A DNA stretch of 64,000 bases from Citricoccus zhacaiensis (GCF_014645315.1 NZ_BMLQ01000010.1:1-64000), one strand, 5' to 3'. Positions 50,862-59,241 are shown, counted from the first letter of the stretch. Notes: generated by a model not told the origin, from the sequence alone. Numbers and translations are program-made.

Positions 50862-52148
50862 GACCGGTGTCGCCTCACCGGAGGCAGTCGGCGAAGAAGG
50901 CCATAGACACAATGGCTTCCACATCGAAAGCCGTGGGGCATTCGCCTCGGTCATCAATGAGTGCTGACACCATGGCGCTGAGGTCGACTGGTGCTGGATT
51001 GGCGGTGATCGTCATGCTGAGCTCCTGCGTACGGGTTGGTCCGACTGCCATGTGTGCGGAAGCCCGCCCGAACTTCACCCGGTACCTGGGGGCACCTCGC
51101 TGGCAATGCTGGTATTGCTGGGAGTGCGGGCTTTGCCAGCCTCAGGGTCAACGACGACGGTTGTTCCAGCACTAATGGCATTGCCAGCATTACCGCCCCC
51201 ACTGGCGTCCTGGGGTCCGCCCCGTGGGTCTGCCGTTTTGTGTCGGACCTCGCGGCCGGGATGCAACGAGCAGGGGACGGGAGGCGACCGCCCAAGCCGG
51301 TGGCGTTGTGCGCTGGAGCGTGCCCGTCCCCACGTGCTCTGCGTGCACTGTGGGCTTCATCCCGTCAACCCGGCACCGAGGTCGCTCAAGCCTCCGGGTT
51401 CGTCTGCGCCATGCCGGTCGGAGGGCTGCCGACCGCCGCCATGATGGTTCGCCGACGCGATGAGAATCGCCGTGGACCGCGCATCGCTCATCGGGGTACG
51501 TCGACAACAGCCGTGAATGCCGAGCGGTAATGCTGGCATAACCGGCCATCCCGGGGTTGACGGTCTAACGGGTCACGTTCGCTGTGCTCTCTTCGACAGT
51601 GAAGGGGCACTGCTGGCTTTGCTGGCTCCACTGGTAAGCCGTCATTGACGGCACGACTGGCTCAAACAGCAATACCAGTATCACTGGCGATATTGGAGCG
51701 GCCTGCGGGAATTATGCCGTCGAGGGGCATCTGTGCAGAGCTCACTGGTAGTGCCAGCAAAAGAGCTATTTCACTTGGTAAGACCGGTAATGCTGGCAAG
51801 GCGCTTTGCGCGGAACCAGCGTCCTTTTCTCCGGTTAAAGCGGCAAGCAAGCGACTCATGATCCCTAGGGAGTTTTAGCATCAAGGCCGATAATGCCAGC
51901 ATTATGGAGATGCGTGATGGTGAAACCAGCATTGATGGCACAACCGGCAAGGCCGGTTGGGGAGGGGGCTTGCCATCAGTCTTCGGCGAGTGAAGATGGC
52001 AATGCCAGCAATGCCAGCAATGATGGTCAAGCTAACCTGCCCGATCACGAGGCGAGCACTGGCCAGAATAACAAACAGTAATACCAGCATAACCAGCCAA
52101 GCTTGTCTGACTGTTACTGCTGGCCATGGCGTTGATACCGTCAATGTC
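50745..52148. repeat. Nonamer repeat block 2
   Basis: More than 30 units of RGYAWTRCY occur in short in-phase runs: 50745-50780, 51102-51137 (GGCAATGCT GGTATTGCT and two more), 51168-51194 (with GGCATTGCC AGCATTACC), 51526-51543 (GGTAATGCT GGCATAACC), 51606-51641, 51650-51703, 51777-51803, 51889-51906, 51928-51954, 51998-52024 (GGCAATGCC AGCAATGCC AGCAATGAT), 52077-52094 (AGTAATACC AGCATAACC) and 52113-52148. Runs are separated by unrelated spacers and are not in phase with one another. The segment 51016-52363 has no gene I can support; it ends at parA. Confidence 0.8.
50875..51015 (-). CDS. Possible 46-residue protein, first of a coupled trio
   Basis: ATG 51015 is preceded by GGAG at good spacing. 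The product reads MTITANPAPVDLSAMVSALI and ends AIVSMAFFADCLR. The composition is protein-like and the Shine-Dalgarno box is real. No known family. It starts a series of three overlapping or adjacent short frames on the minus strand between the IS remnant and the repeat block. Confidence 0.42.
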   Translation of the reverse strand: MTITANPAPVDLSAMVSALIDDRGECPTAFDVEAIVSMAFFADCLR

Positions 52149-52183
52149 GGCGTTTCGTGAGGGTGTTCGCCCGGGGCTTCAGG

Positions 52184-52200
52184 TTAGCCTGTGACAGGAT
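52184..52200. promoter_or_regulatory. 17-bp palindromic site upstream of parA (right copy)
   Basis: TTAGCCTGTGACAGGAT matches the site at 47101-47117 in 16 of 17 bases. It lies 164 bp upstream of the parA start. Together the two copies flank the replication gene and both nonamer blocks, consistent with one regulator acting on both partition and RHH genes, or with a paired DNA site such as a partition or handling site. Confidence 0.6.
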
Positions 52201-52363
52201 CGCGCTCGTGGACGATCGGGCCGCAGCCGCGGTGCCGGTCTCGGGCCAGCCGATCTTGCCCCGTCGTAGCCGGACGACCGGGGAGCGGCATTGTTCTGCA
52301 GTGCCTGCCCCCTGCCTCCAGCTGCCCGCGCCGGGGACCTACCAGCAGGAGTGGAGGCACCGC

Positions 52364-53170
52364 GTGAGCCGAGTGATCGCCGTGTGCAACCAGAAGGGCG
52401 GCGTGGGCAAGACCACCGTGGCCGTCGGCTTGGCCGAGGTCTACGCCCTGCATGAGGGCAAGAAGGTGCTCCTCATTGACGCCGACCCGCAACGCAACGC
52501 CACCAGTGCTCTGGCCGTCACTGACCCGGAGTTCACCCTCAACGACGTGATCTACGGCGACCCGGACAACAACTTCCGCGTCCCGGCCGGTGCCGCAGCA
52601 GACGCCATCACCGAAGCCGGGGAGGCCTGGCAAATCGGCAAAGCCGCACCCCACGTCATCGCTGCCGAACGGCACCTGGCAGCCCGGGAACGGGACCAGA
52701 TGCTGGCCCGGGAGTTCCGACTGCGCTCGGCCCTGTCCGGGGTCTCGGAGCTGTACGACATCGTCATCATCGACGCCCCGCCGTCGCTGGGCATGCTCAC
52801 GGTCAACGCTTTGACCGCGGCCGACTGGTCCATCCTGGTCACCGAGCCGCGAGCCTCCTCCTTCGAAGGCATCGGTGAGATCGCCAAGACCATGGTCGAG
52901 GTCTCGGAAGCGTTCAATGAGAACCTTCAGGTGGCCGGCATCGTTCTGAATCGCCTCCGTCGAGGACTGCGCGACCAAGAGAACTGGGCGCTGAAGATTA
53001 GGAACACCTACGGCGACGCCGTGGTCGAACCCTCGCTGCCGGCCCGTGAGGCTTTCGCGCTGGCCCATGCCGAGGCTCGCCCGCTGATGAGCTACGGCAG
53101 ATCAGCCAACACCTCGCTTGAGCCCATGAAACTGGTAGCCCGTCGTATCTGGGAGGGGAGCAACTCGTGA
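52364..53170 (+). CDS. parA: ParA-family partition ATPase
   Basis: This 268-residue type Ia/Ib-like ATPase has AVCNQKGGVGKTTVAVGLAE (deviant Walker A), LLIDADPQRNATSAL (Walker A') and YDIVIIDAPPSLGMLTVNAL (Walker B). It segregates plasmid copies by nucleoid gradients together with a centromere-binding partner. GTG 52364 has GGAGTGGAGG upstream; the frame is open to 52157 but the extra 69 codons have no features. It overlaps the next gene by 4 nt. A matching centromere is expected nearby; the nonamer block immediately upstream is a candidate. Confidence 0.94.
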   Translation: MSRVIAVCNQKGGVGKTTVAVGLAEVYALHEGKKVLLIDADPQRNATSALAVTDPEFTLNDVIYGDPDNNFRVPAGAAADAITEAGEAWQIGKAAPHVIAAERHLAARERDQMLAREFRLRSALSGVSELYDIVIIDAPPSLGMLTVNALTAADWSILVTEPRASSFEGIGEIAKTMVEVSEAFNENLQVAGIVLNRLRRGLRDQENWALKIRNTYGDAVVEPSLPAREAFALAHAEARPLMSYGRSANTSLEPMKLVARRIWEGSNS

Positions 53171-53736
53171 GCCGGTCAGACAACGTGTCGAGAGGCAGCG
53201 GGGGAGAGGACGGCGCCAACGCCCTCAAATCACTGCGCCGCGTCGGCCTGAAGAAGGCCCGCTCCACCTCCGTGGTCAACGACCTGGTTGCGGGGGAGTC
53301 AGCGGCCGCCGAAGAGGCATCGAATGCACCTGCGCCGGTGGTGACGGACAAGACTGCGAAGACGCCGGCAGCACCTGACTCGGTGCAGCCGGCACCTGTC
53401 GAGCCCGCCCCGTTAGCACCCCCTGCGACCCCGGAGCCGACTCTGATGCCGCCGCCGACACAGGACCAGCAGTCGACACCGGCACCGACTGCGGTGTCTG
53501 AGACAGCGGAGGAGAAGCCGCGGAAGGTGACGTTCTACCAGGACAACGAGCAGCGTCTGCGTGCTCGAGCGGCTTACGTGCACACCATTCCGGTCACCGG
53601 AGCGACCAGCTGGTCGGACTTCATCGCCCGTGCGGTGGAGCGCGAAACCCTCCGCTTGGAGGCCGCCTACAACGACGGGGAACCTTTCACGCAGATGCCG
53701 GGCATGGTGCGCCGAGGTCGGCCGTTCTCTTCTTGA
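53167..53736 (+). CDS. ParB-like centromere-binding partner
   Basis: This 189-residue protein is coupled to parA (GTGA overlap). The N-terminal part (KSLRRVGLKKARSTSVVND) is basic, the middle 70 residues are Pro/Ala/Thr-rich and disordered, and the C-terminal 75 residues (VTFYQDNEQRLRARAAYVHT, SWSDFIARAVERETLRLE) look like the ribbon-helix-helix C-terminal domain of actinobacterial plasmid ParB proteins. It would bind the partition site and activate ParA. Confidence 0.88.
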   Translation: MSRSDNVSRGSGGEDGANALKSLRRVGLKKARSTSVVNDLVAGESAAAEEASNAPAPVVTDKTAKTPAAPDSVQPAPVEPAPLAPPATPEPTLMPPPTQDQQSTPAPTAVSETAEEKPRKVTFYQDNEQRLRARAAYVHTIPVTGATSWSDFIARAVERETLRLEAAYNDGEPFTQMPGMVRRGRPFSS

Positions 53737-53973
53737 CAAGGCTCCTGGGGCAGAAAGTCGGCCGCTCAAAAGGGGGTGCGAAGCGCGCTATGCGCAGTCC
53801 ACTCCGTCGCGATCGTGGCTCACAGAGTCCGGAACTCACAGAGTTTGTCAGTTACAAGGTAATGGACACACAACGCCTCGGCTGGTCACCTGCGCCGATG
53901 TGAGACCTCAAGCAGGGAGAGGCTGAGGTCGCCGTCCGGTCGCCGGAGGATAACTTGGACGGTGCTTAGGATT

Positions 53974-54019
53974 GACTAACGCTGTCTAACACGCTGAGAA
54001 TGTCTAACAAGGTCTAACA
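53974..54019. repeat. Four CTAACR-type repeats upstream of the ATPase gene
   Basis: TGACTAACG, TGTCTAACA, TGTCTAACA and GGTCTAACA occur within 46 bp, ending 15 bp before the ATPase start. The first three have spacings of 9 and 18 bp. They look like an operator array or iterons. The 237 bp before them (53737-53973) hold nothing recognisable. Confidence 0.7.
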
Positions 54020-54034
54020 TGACGAGGGCACCTC

Positions 54035-55261
54035 ATGGCAAGAGTCACTAATCCGTTTACCCCCGGTTTCGGGCAGAGCCCAGCCATTCTTGCTGGTCGG
54101 GCCAGCGTCATCCGCGAGTTCGAACAGGCCGTGGCCGGCGAATTGCCCGGTCAACGCAATGTCCTGATCTCCGGAGCTCGCGGAGCAGGCAAAACCGTGC
54201 TGCTCACCGAGTTCGAGGCGGTCGCCGCCGATGCAGGGTGGACGTGTATCACTCTGCACACCGCCTCCAGCTCGCTCGTGGCCGAACTGCGGGCCGAGAT
54301 CGTCGAGCATCTGCGGGAGAGTGACCCTCAGGCTGAGCGGTCCCGACTGACTGGCGCGGGACTCTCCGGGGTCTCTGCCCAGCGGGACGTCGTGGAACGC
54401 TACGACGGCGAAGCCTTACCCGTCGGCCGCCTCCTCGACCGGCTCGCCGGCATCCTGGACGCCACCGGGGGAGGTCTGCTGATCACCCTGGATGAGCTGC
54501 AGTCCGTCGACCCGGCGCAACTGCATGAGGTCACCCAGCATGTTCAGGACCTCACCCGTCGTGGGCATCAGGTCGGGTTCGTCGCCGCCGGCATCCGTGC
54601 AGGCCTCGATGACCTCCTGGAGAACGACAAGACCACCTTCCTGCGCCGAGCCCACCGCGTAGAGCTCGGCAGCGTCCCTGTCGGAACTGCCGCCGAAACC
54701 ATTCGTCAAACGGTGGCCGATACTCCCAAGACCATCACTCCCGAAGCCGCAGTGCGCGCCGGCGAGGTCTCTCAGGGCTACCCGTACCTCATCCAGCTCG
54801 TCGGGGCCCGCGCCTGGACCCACGCCGGCAACGCCGACACCATCGAGATCGGCGACATCGAACAGATCCGCACCGAGGTCATCCGCGAGATGGTCAAGAA
54901 CGTTCACCGGCCCGCGCTCCGAGAAATCAGCGGCAGGAAACTCGACTACCTCAACGCCATGCTCGAGGACACCGGCCCCTCCCGCGTCGCGGACATCGCC
55001 GCCCGCATGGGAGAAGACCGGCGGTATCAGTCGGTCTACCGTGAACGGTTGATCCACGATGAATTGATTCACCCGGCCGGGCGAGGGTACGTCGAATACG
55101 CCCTGCCCTACCTGCGCGACGCGCTCGAAGCTCTCCGCGCCGGAACTGCGCCCGTCCCTGGCGCTGACGAGGTCACCCGAACCCGTACCAGGCTCCCCGC
55201 GTCGAGGAGCCGGCCGGAGACCCGGGATCGAACGACACGGGACAACAACCGGAGGCCCTGA
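54035..55261 (+). CDS. AAA/ORC-like ATPase with winged-helix tail
   Basis: This 408-residue soluble ATPase has ILISGARGAGKTVLLTEF-type Walker A (SGARGAGKTVL), Walker B LLITLDELQSVD, and FVAAGIRAGLDDLLEN as sensor strand. A helical lid follows, then a winged helix (RKLDYLNAML, RVADIAARMG) before a basic disordered end. It belongs to the AAA_16/Cdc6-like ATP-binding proteins common on actinobacterial mobile DNA. The role is unknown; DNA handling, or a signal-responsive STAND-like function, are options. It sits alone behind four CTAACR repeats. Confidence 0.85.
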   Translation: MARVTNPFTPGFGQSPAILAGRASVIREFEQAVAGELPGQRNVLISGARGAGKTVLLTEFEAVAADAGWTCITLHTASSSLVAELRAEIVEHLRESDPQAERSRLTGAGLSGVSAQRDVVERYDGEALPVGRLLDRLAGILDATGGGLLITLDELQSVDPAQLHEVTQHVQDLTRRGHQVGFVAAGIRAGLDDLLENDKTTFLRRAHRVELGSVPVGTAAETIRQTVADTPKTITPEAAVRAGEVSQGYPYLIQLVGARAWTHAGNADTIEIGDIEQIRTEVIREMVKNVHRPALREISGRKLDYLNAMLEDTGPSRVADIAARMGEDRRYQSVYRERLIHDELIHPAGRGYVEYALPYLRDALEALRAGTAPVPGADEVTRTRTRLPASRSRPETRDRTTRDNNRRP

Positions 55262-55475
55262 CCGGATACGGGAAAGGGCAAAAGTCGAAACGGCACCCGC
55301 CCCCATCGGCTCAGCAGGATCAGGACAGCACCCCTCCGCGGGTACCCACCGCCGGGCCCCTTGATTCGGCACCACTGGATGCACCCCAGGGCCAAGCCGG
55401 TACCGTCCCCCATGGTCCAAGACGCACGCTGCCGGCGCACGCAAGCGTCGGGCTGTACGTGTGTCAGTATTCCGC

Positions 55476-56242
55476 CTAGGAACCCTGCACGGTCTGGATC
55501 AACTCCGGCCCGTTGTTGCGCACGTTGCCTACGGCGGTCCCGACCTCGGTCAGGGTCCATGTTGAGGCGGTCCGGTAGGCCTGGTTCCGGACCTCCTCGA
55601 CCAGTGTTTCGGCCTCGTCTGCGGACGCTAGCTTCTCGGGCTTCAGCCAGGTGTCCATGGTGTCCCGGTCCATGGGCAGGGGTAGGCGGTCGTGCAGGCC
55701 GGCCAGTTGCTCCAAGGTCGGCTCGTCGGTGCCGGCCTCGGGGGAGGGGCCGGTGAGGATTGTGCAGCTCAGGAGCCACCGGCCCTCATCGTCCTCCGCG
55801 GCTGCTGGGTCTTTCCACCATTCGTAGAGCCCGGCGAAGTAGATCGGCGAGCCGTCGGCGGGGCGAACGAAGAAGGGCCGCTTCGGTGTGCCCTTGGGCG
55901 CATCGGCGGTCGGTTTGAGCCATTCGTAGTACCCATCGACCGGGACTGCGCATCGTCTGGCCTTCACGGCCGCGCGAAAGGTTGGTTTCGTGGAGACGGT
56001 TTCCGAGCGGGCGTTGAAGGCTCTCGAGCCGACGGCGATGTCCTTGGCCCACGGTGGGACCAGGCCCCACCGGGCCACGTGGATCTCCCTGCGTGTCTGT
56101 GCCTCGGCGGCCCGTTCTAGGACGATGGGAACCTCGCTGGTCGGTGCAACGTTCCATTTCGGACGGAGTACCAGCTCTTCCTCGGGCTCGACCGCACCGG
56201 CGTCTGCTACCAGGTCGCCGAGGGTGTCGGGAAACGGAATTA
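55476..56242 (-). pseudogene. SRAP (YedK/HMCES-type) gene lacking its 5' end
   Basis: Text of an SOS-response-associated peptidase/abasic-site crosslinker is open over about 255 codons: LGDLVADAGAVEP, RPKWNVAPTSEVPIV, RWGLVPPWAKD, FNARSET, RCAVPVDGYYEW, CTILTGP and LHDRLPLPM. The family's first residues, MCGR with catalytic Cys2, are absent. Upstream of IPFPDTLGDLV the frame continues as unrelated KRKR codons that belong to the end of the neighbouring recombinase-like gene. An ATG at 56078 would give only a truncated 200-residue protein without Cys2 and the first active-site strand, so it is scored as broken. Confidence 0.82.
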
Positions 56243-57706
56243 TTCGTTTGCGTTTAATTGCCCGTGTTCGCTTGCTCGCAGCTCCGGGTAGATGCCCCAG
56301 TTGGCACTGGTGTCGATGGCATGTCGTAGTGCTGTCTCTACGGCGACGCCCGTGACGTCCGCTACGATGCTCGCTGGGAGTACTTGAGCGAGCTGATCAA
56401 GTCGGGCGCGCTTCATTTCTCGGGCATTAATACCCTGTCTGGCCAGGTGAAGGGCGACACCGCCCTCGCTCGTGTGCTGGTGGGGCATCGTGCCATCAAA
56501 GAGCCATCCGGACGGCTCTCCAACGTATGGCTGCCGGGCACGCGTCTCGTCGAGATGTCTTCGAAGGAGATCGGTGATGGGCGCAGGAAGCTCGATCGGT
56601 GTGCTGCCGAACTTGAGCGAGAAGACCTCTCCGTTGCGGTGGATGTCCTCGAGTCGCAGGCGAACGGAGTCTCGGATCGGTTGAGCGAACACCAGCAGGA
56701 GCAGGCCGATGATGCGGCTCGGCAACGGTGTGGATTCGTCGTTCAGAAGTCCGTCGACCTTGTCCCAGACCACGTCTTCGGGAATGGGGGCCGGAGGCGG
56801 GGAGGGCTGCTTTCGGGGCACGCGGAGCCGGGTCGTGATCCGGTTCCGCACGGCCCAGTTGAGGAAGCTCGCGAGTGTTTTGTGTCGGTCGTGCCGGGAC
56901 AGGTAGTGGTCGAGGGTGACTTGTTCGAGCGAAGCGAGGGGTTGCCCGTGGTTGTCGAGCCAGGTGAGAAACGCGACGATCTTGCGGATCTCGGCGGTGC
57001 GGGTGTTGACGACGCCCGCGCTGATGGGCTGGCCGCCTGTTCGTCGCCGCAGCCTTCGGAGGATTTCCCAGTTGAAGTACCGGGTAATGATGGCGGCATG
57101 GGCAGGTGGAATGCTTCCTGTGAGAGCCTTCGTGCGTAGCTCCAGGTCGTTCAATCGGACGTCGATGTTGGGGAGTGTTCCCGAGCTGATCAGCATGTGC
57201 CGGAAGTATCGGACGCGGGTGGATTGCGGAAGCTCGTTGAGGGTGTGGTGGCTGACTGGCTTCTTGCCCTGGGCCATGTCGCGGAGAGTGCGGTCGATGG
57301 GTTCGTGGCGCAGCCATCGAGTGGCCGAGCGGGGGTCCCGGGCGGTGAGGAGATGCTCGCGGAGGGGAGCGAGTTCCGGGTGGATCTGGCCTGTGGTGTC
57401 GGAGAGGACATCGCCTAACCGGTCCTCCAGGCGGCATCGCCCGCAGTGCGAGCCGGTGAGGTGCTGTTCGCTGCCGCAGGTGGCGCATCCGAACCTCGAG
57501 GGAACGCCGGCGCACGCAGCGCACACGACGAGGCCATCTGGTGACCGGAACGCCAGGACCTTGGTCTGTGCGCAGGCCGGGCACGCCGAGGCGTTCCAGC
57601 GGAGCCTGGTGTAGCAGGCATTGCAGATTCGTTGTTCGAGGATTTCGTACCGGGCCTCGACATGCCGGCGGCATGAGTCGCACTGGGGCTTCCACGTGGT
57701 GCTCAT
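56240..57706 (-). CDS. Zinc-ribbon, tyrosine-recombinase-like protein without catalytic residues
   Basis: This 488-residue protein starts with several CxxC pairs (CDSCRRH, CNACYTRL, CPACAQTK, CAACAG, CATCGSEQH, CGRCRL) over residues 9-95, i.e. three or four zinc ribbons. A helical SAM-like domain follows (TAEIRKIVAFLTWLDNHGQP), and then a region aligned in outline with a phage integrase catalytic domain (LLLVFAQPIRDSVRLRLEDI). The HxxR and GH motifs and the final Tyr pattern are missing. It is last in a three-gene unit with an HTH protein and an intact integrase. It may be a DNA-binding or target-choosing partner. Confidence 0.8.
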   Translation of the reverse strand: MSTTWKPQCDSCRRHVEARYEILEQRICNACYTRLRWNASACPACAQTKVLAFRSPDGLVVCAACAGVPSRFGCATCGSEQHLTGSHCGRCRLEDRLGDVLSDTTGQIHPELAPLREHLLTARDPRSATRWLRHEPIDRTLRDMAQGKKPVSHHTLNELPQSTRVRYFRHMLISSGTLPNIDVRLNDLELRTKALTGSIPPAHAAIITRYFNWEILRRLRRRTGGQPISAGVVNTRTAEIRKIVAFLTWLDNHGQPLASLEQVTLDHYLSRHDRHKTLASFLNWAVRNRITTRLRVPRKQPSPPPAPIPEDVVWDKVDGLLNDESTPLPSRIIGLLLLVFAQPIRDSVRLRLEDIHRNGEVFSLKFGSTPIELPAPITDLLRRHLDETRARQPYVGEPSGWLFDGTMPHQHTSEGGVALHLARQGINAREMKRARLDQLAQVLPASIVADVTGVAVETALRHAIDTSANWGIYPELRASEHGQLNANE

Positions 57707-57722
57707 CTTTGTTGCGGTCGGG

Positions 57723-58070
57723 TCAGTCGGTCAGGCGGTGCAGTTTCGCGGGGATCGGTCGCAGTGCGCCGATGGCGGGACCGGCGCTCCGCGGCTCGCC
57801 TGCTGCTCGGCGGTTTCCGCAGGATGCGGCCGGGGCCACCTCGATGAGGTCGTTGGGTGTGCAGTCGAGGATTCGGCACAAGGCGGCGAGGACCTCGACG
57901 TTCAGGCGCTCCGGGGTCTTGGATACGAGGCGATAGATCTGCTCACGGGACAGCTGCACGCCCTGTTCTCGGAGCGGTTCGATGAGGTCGGTGGTTTGGA
58001 ACATCCCGGCGGCGGCCATGACTTGTCGGAGCTGCCAGGTGATGGGGTTGTCGTCAGCGGTTGTGGGCAT
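57723..58070 (-). CDS. Small XRE-like helix-turn-helix protein
   Basis: This 115-residue protein has an HTH core, MFQTTDLIEPLREQGVQLSR, EQIYRLVSKTPERLNVEVLA, ALCRILDCTPNDLIEV, and a basic tail. ATG 58070 has GGAGGAA upstream and overlaps the integrase end by 17 nt. This pattern (DNA-binding domain plus late CxxxxDLI) matches Cro/XRE-type regulators such as the YozG group. It is the middle gene of the recombinase trio and probably represses or directs it. Confidence 0.88.
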   Translation of the reverse strand: MPTTADDNPITWQLRQVMAAAGMFQTTDLIEPLREQGVQLSREQIYRLVSKTPERLNVEVLAALCRILDCTPNDLIEVAPAASCGNRRAAGEPRSAGPAIGALRPIPAKLHRLTD

Positions 58071-59169
58071 CGTTTCCTCCGTAGATTCGGGACAGTGCTC
58101 GAGTGACCATGCGTGTCTTGTAGTCGTCGCCGACCGAGGTGTAGATCGCGGTGGTCGACGCGTACGCGTGGCCGACCTGGTCCTGGACGAACTTCTCGGA
58201 GTAGCCCCACTCGATGAGATTGGTGACGTAAGTGTGGCGCAGTGCGTGCACGCTGAGCTCCGAGGGCAGCCCCAGCTGGTCGCGGATCGTCGCGAACCGC
58301 AGGTCGATGTATCGGAGACTGACACGGCTTCCCCGCTCCGTGGGCCAGAGCTTCCCGGTTGGCTCGTCGGTGCAGCGGGGGCGGGCCTGGTCTACCCACT
58401 GCGCCAGCCCCTCGGTCACCCAACCGAGCTCGGGAACGGTGAGGACTGAGCGCCGGCGCGGCCCGGATCCCCGCGTGCCCTTGCCCCACCTGGCCTCGAC
58501 GGCGCCGAAGCGCCCGAATCTGGGTGCGGCTCCGTTGGGTCGCAGGTCTGCCACGTCGAGGCCGACCGCCTCCGCCCGACGCAGCCCATAGGCGTAGATC
58601 GTCTTGAAGATCTGCGCATCGCGCAGGGCCGCCAGAGCGCCCTTGCGGCCCTGGGCGAGGATGGACTCGACTCGGGCGTCCGCTGCGGTGAAGAACTGCT
58701 CGAGCTCGTCGTAGGTGAGTGCCCGTCTCTGCGCGCGTCCCTCATAGTCCACCAGGTGCGCGGTGGTGTTCCACACGTGGCAGATCTGTTGGGGAGCCGA
58801 CGCGAAGCGTCGCTCACACTCGCGAGCCCACTCGTAGCGTCCGTCGCAGAGGTAGTCGCAAAAGAGACGGATGATCGTCTGGAACGCACGGATAGTCGAT
58901 TTCGCCGCGGGGCGCGCCTTTGACTTTGCACGAGTCGTGTAGTCCTCGACGTCGACCGGGGCCCATTCCCACGGGTACCTCTCCGTGAAGCTCTCGAACC
59001 GCCTGATGGCCAGAATCCTGTTGCGGATCGTTGGTGTGGCCAGTCCGCGGCTGGACTGCTGATCGCTCCAGCCGGTGAGCATCGCCTCGTAGACGAACTG
59101 CTTTTCGTCCAGCGCACGCACGTTGCCGAGCAGTCGAAGGGCGGTCGCGCCACCGGTATTGGGGTCCAC
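58054..59169 (-). CDS. Tyrosine recombinase/integrase
   Basis: This 371-residue integrase has an N-terminal SAM-like core-binding domain (residues 20-140) and a full catalytic set: YAYGLRRAEAVGLDV (Arg I), WGKGTRG (Lys), HALRHTYVTNL (HxxR), VGHAYASTTAIYTSV (GH and nucleophile Tyr). GTG 59169 is the start; no strong Shine-Dalgarno is seen, and the true start may be leaderless. A perfect 17-bp palindrome lies 20 bp upstream. It heads the trio with the XRE-like and zinc-ribbon proteins and would mobilise that unit. Confidence 0.93.
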   Translation of the reverse strand: MDPNTGGATALRLLGNVRALDEKQFVYEAMLTGWSDQQSSRGLATPTIRNRILAIRRFESFTERYPWEWAPVDVEDYTTRAKSKARPAAKSTIRAFQTIIRLFCDYLCDGRYEWARECERRFASAPQQICHVWNTTAHLVDYEGRAQRRALTYDELEQFFTAADARVESILAQGRKGALAALRDAQIFKTIYAYGLRRAEAVGLDVADLRPNGAAPRFGRFGAVEARWGKGTRGSGPRRRSVLTVPELGWVTEGLAQWVDQARPRCTDEPTGKLWPTERGSRVSLRYIDLRFATIRDQLGLPSELSVHALRHTYVTNLIEWGYSEKFVQDQVGHAYASTTAIYTSVGDDYKTRMVTRALSRIYGGNDAHNR

Positions 59170-59188
59170 ACGGCAAGTATTGCATTAG

Positions 59189-59205
59189 ATGCATCATTGA
59201 TGCAT
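59189..59205. promoter_or_regulatory. Perfect 17-bp palindrome upstream of the integrase
   Basis: ATGCATCA-T-TGATGCAT lies 20 bp upstream of the integrase start, with an additional TGCATTAG on one side. It could be the operator of the XRE-like protein, or the core crossover site of the recombinase at the element's end. I did not find a second copy at the other end near 56240. Confidence 0.6.
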
Positions 59206-59241
59206 TCGCTACGGCGGCGTGTTAGGCAAGAGGGGAGGGTT

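Noticed and set aside
51036-51530. Gly-X-Y-like translations (GNAGIAGSAGFA and similar) as a collagen-like protein
   Set aside because: Similar text appears on both strands and in different frames because the DNA unit is self-palindromic; frames are interrupted and lack starts and signal peptides.
46999-52148. The nonamer runs as a CRISPR array
   Set aside because: Units are 9 bp, tandem without unique spacers of constant size, degenerate, and no cas genes are present.
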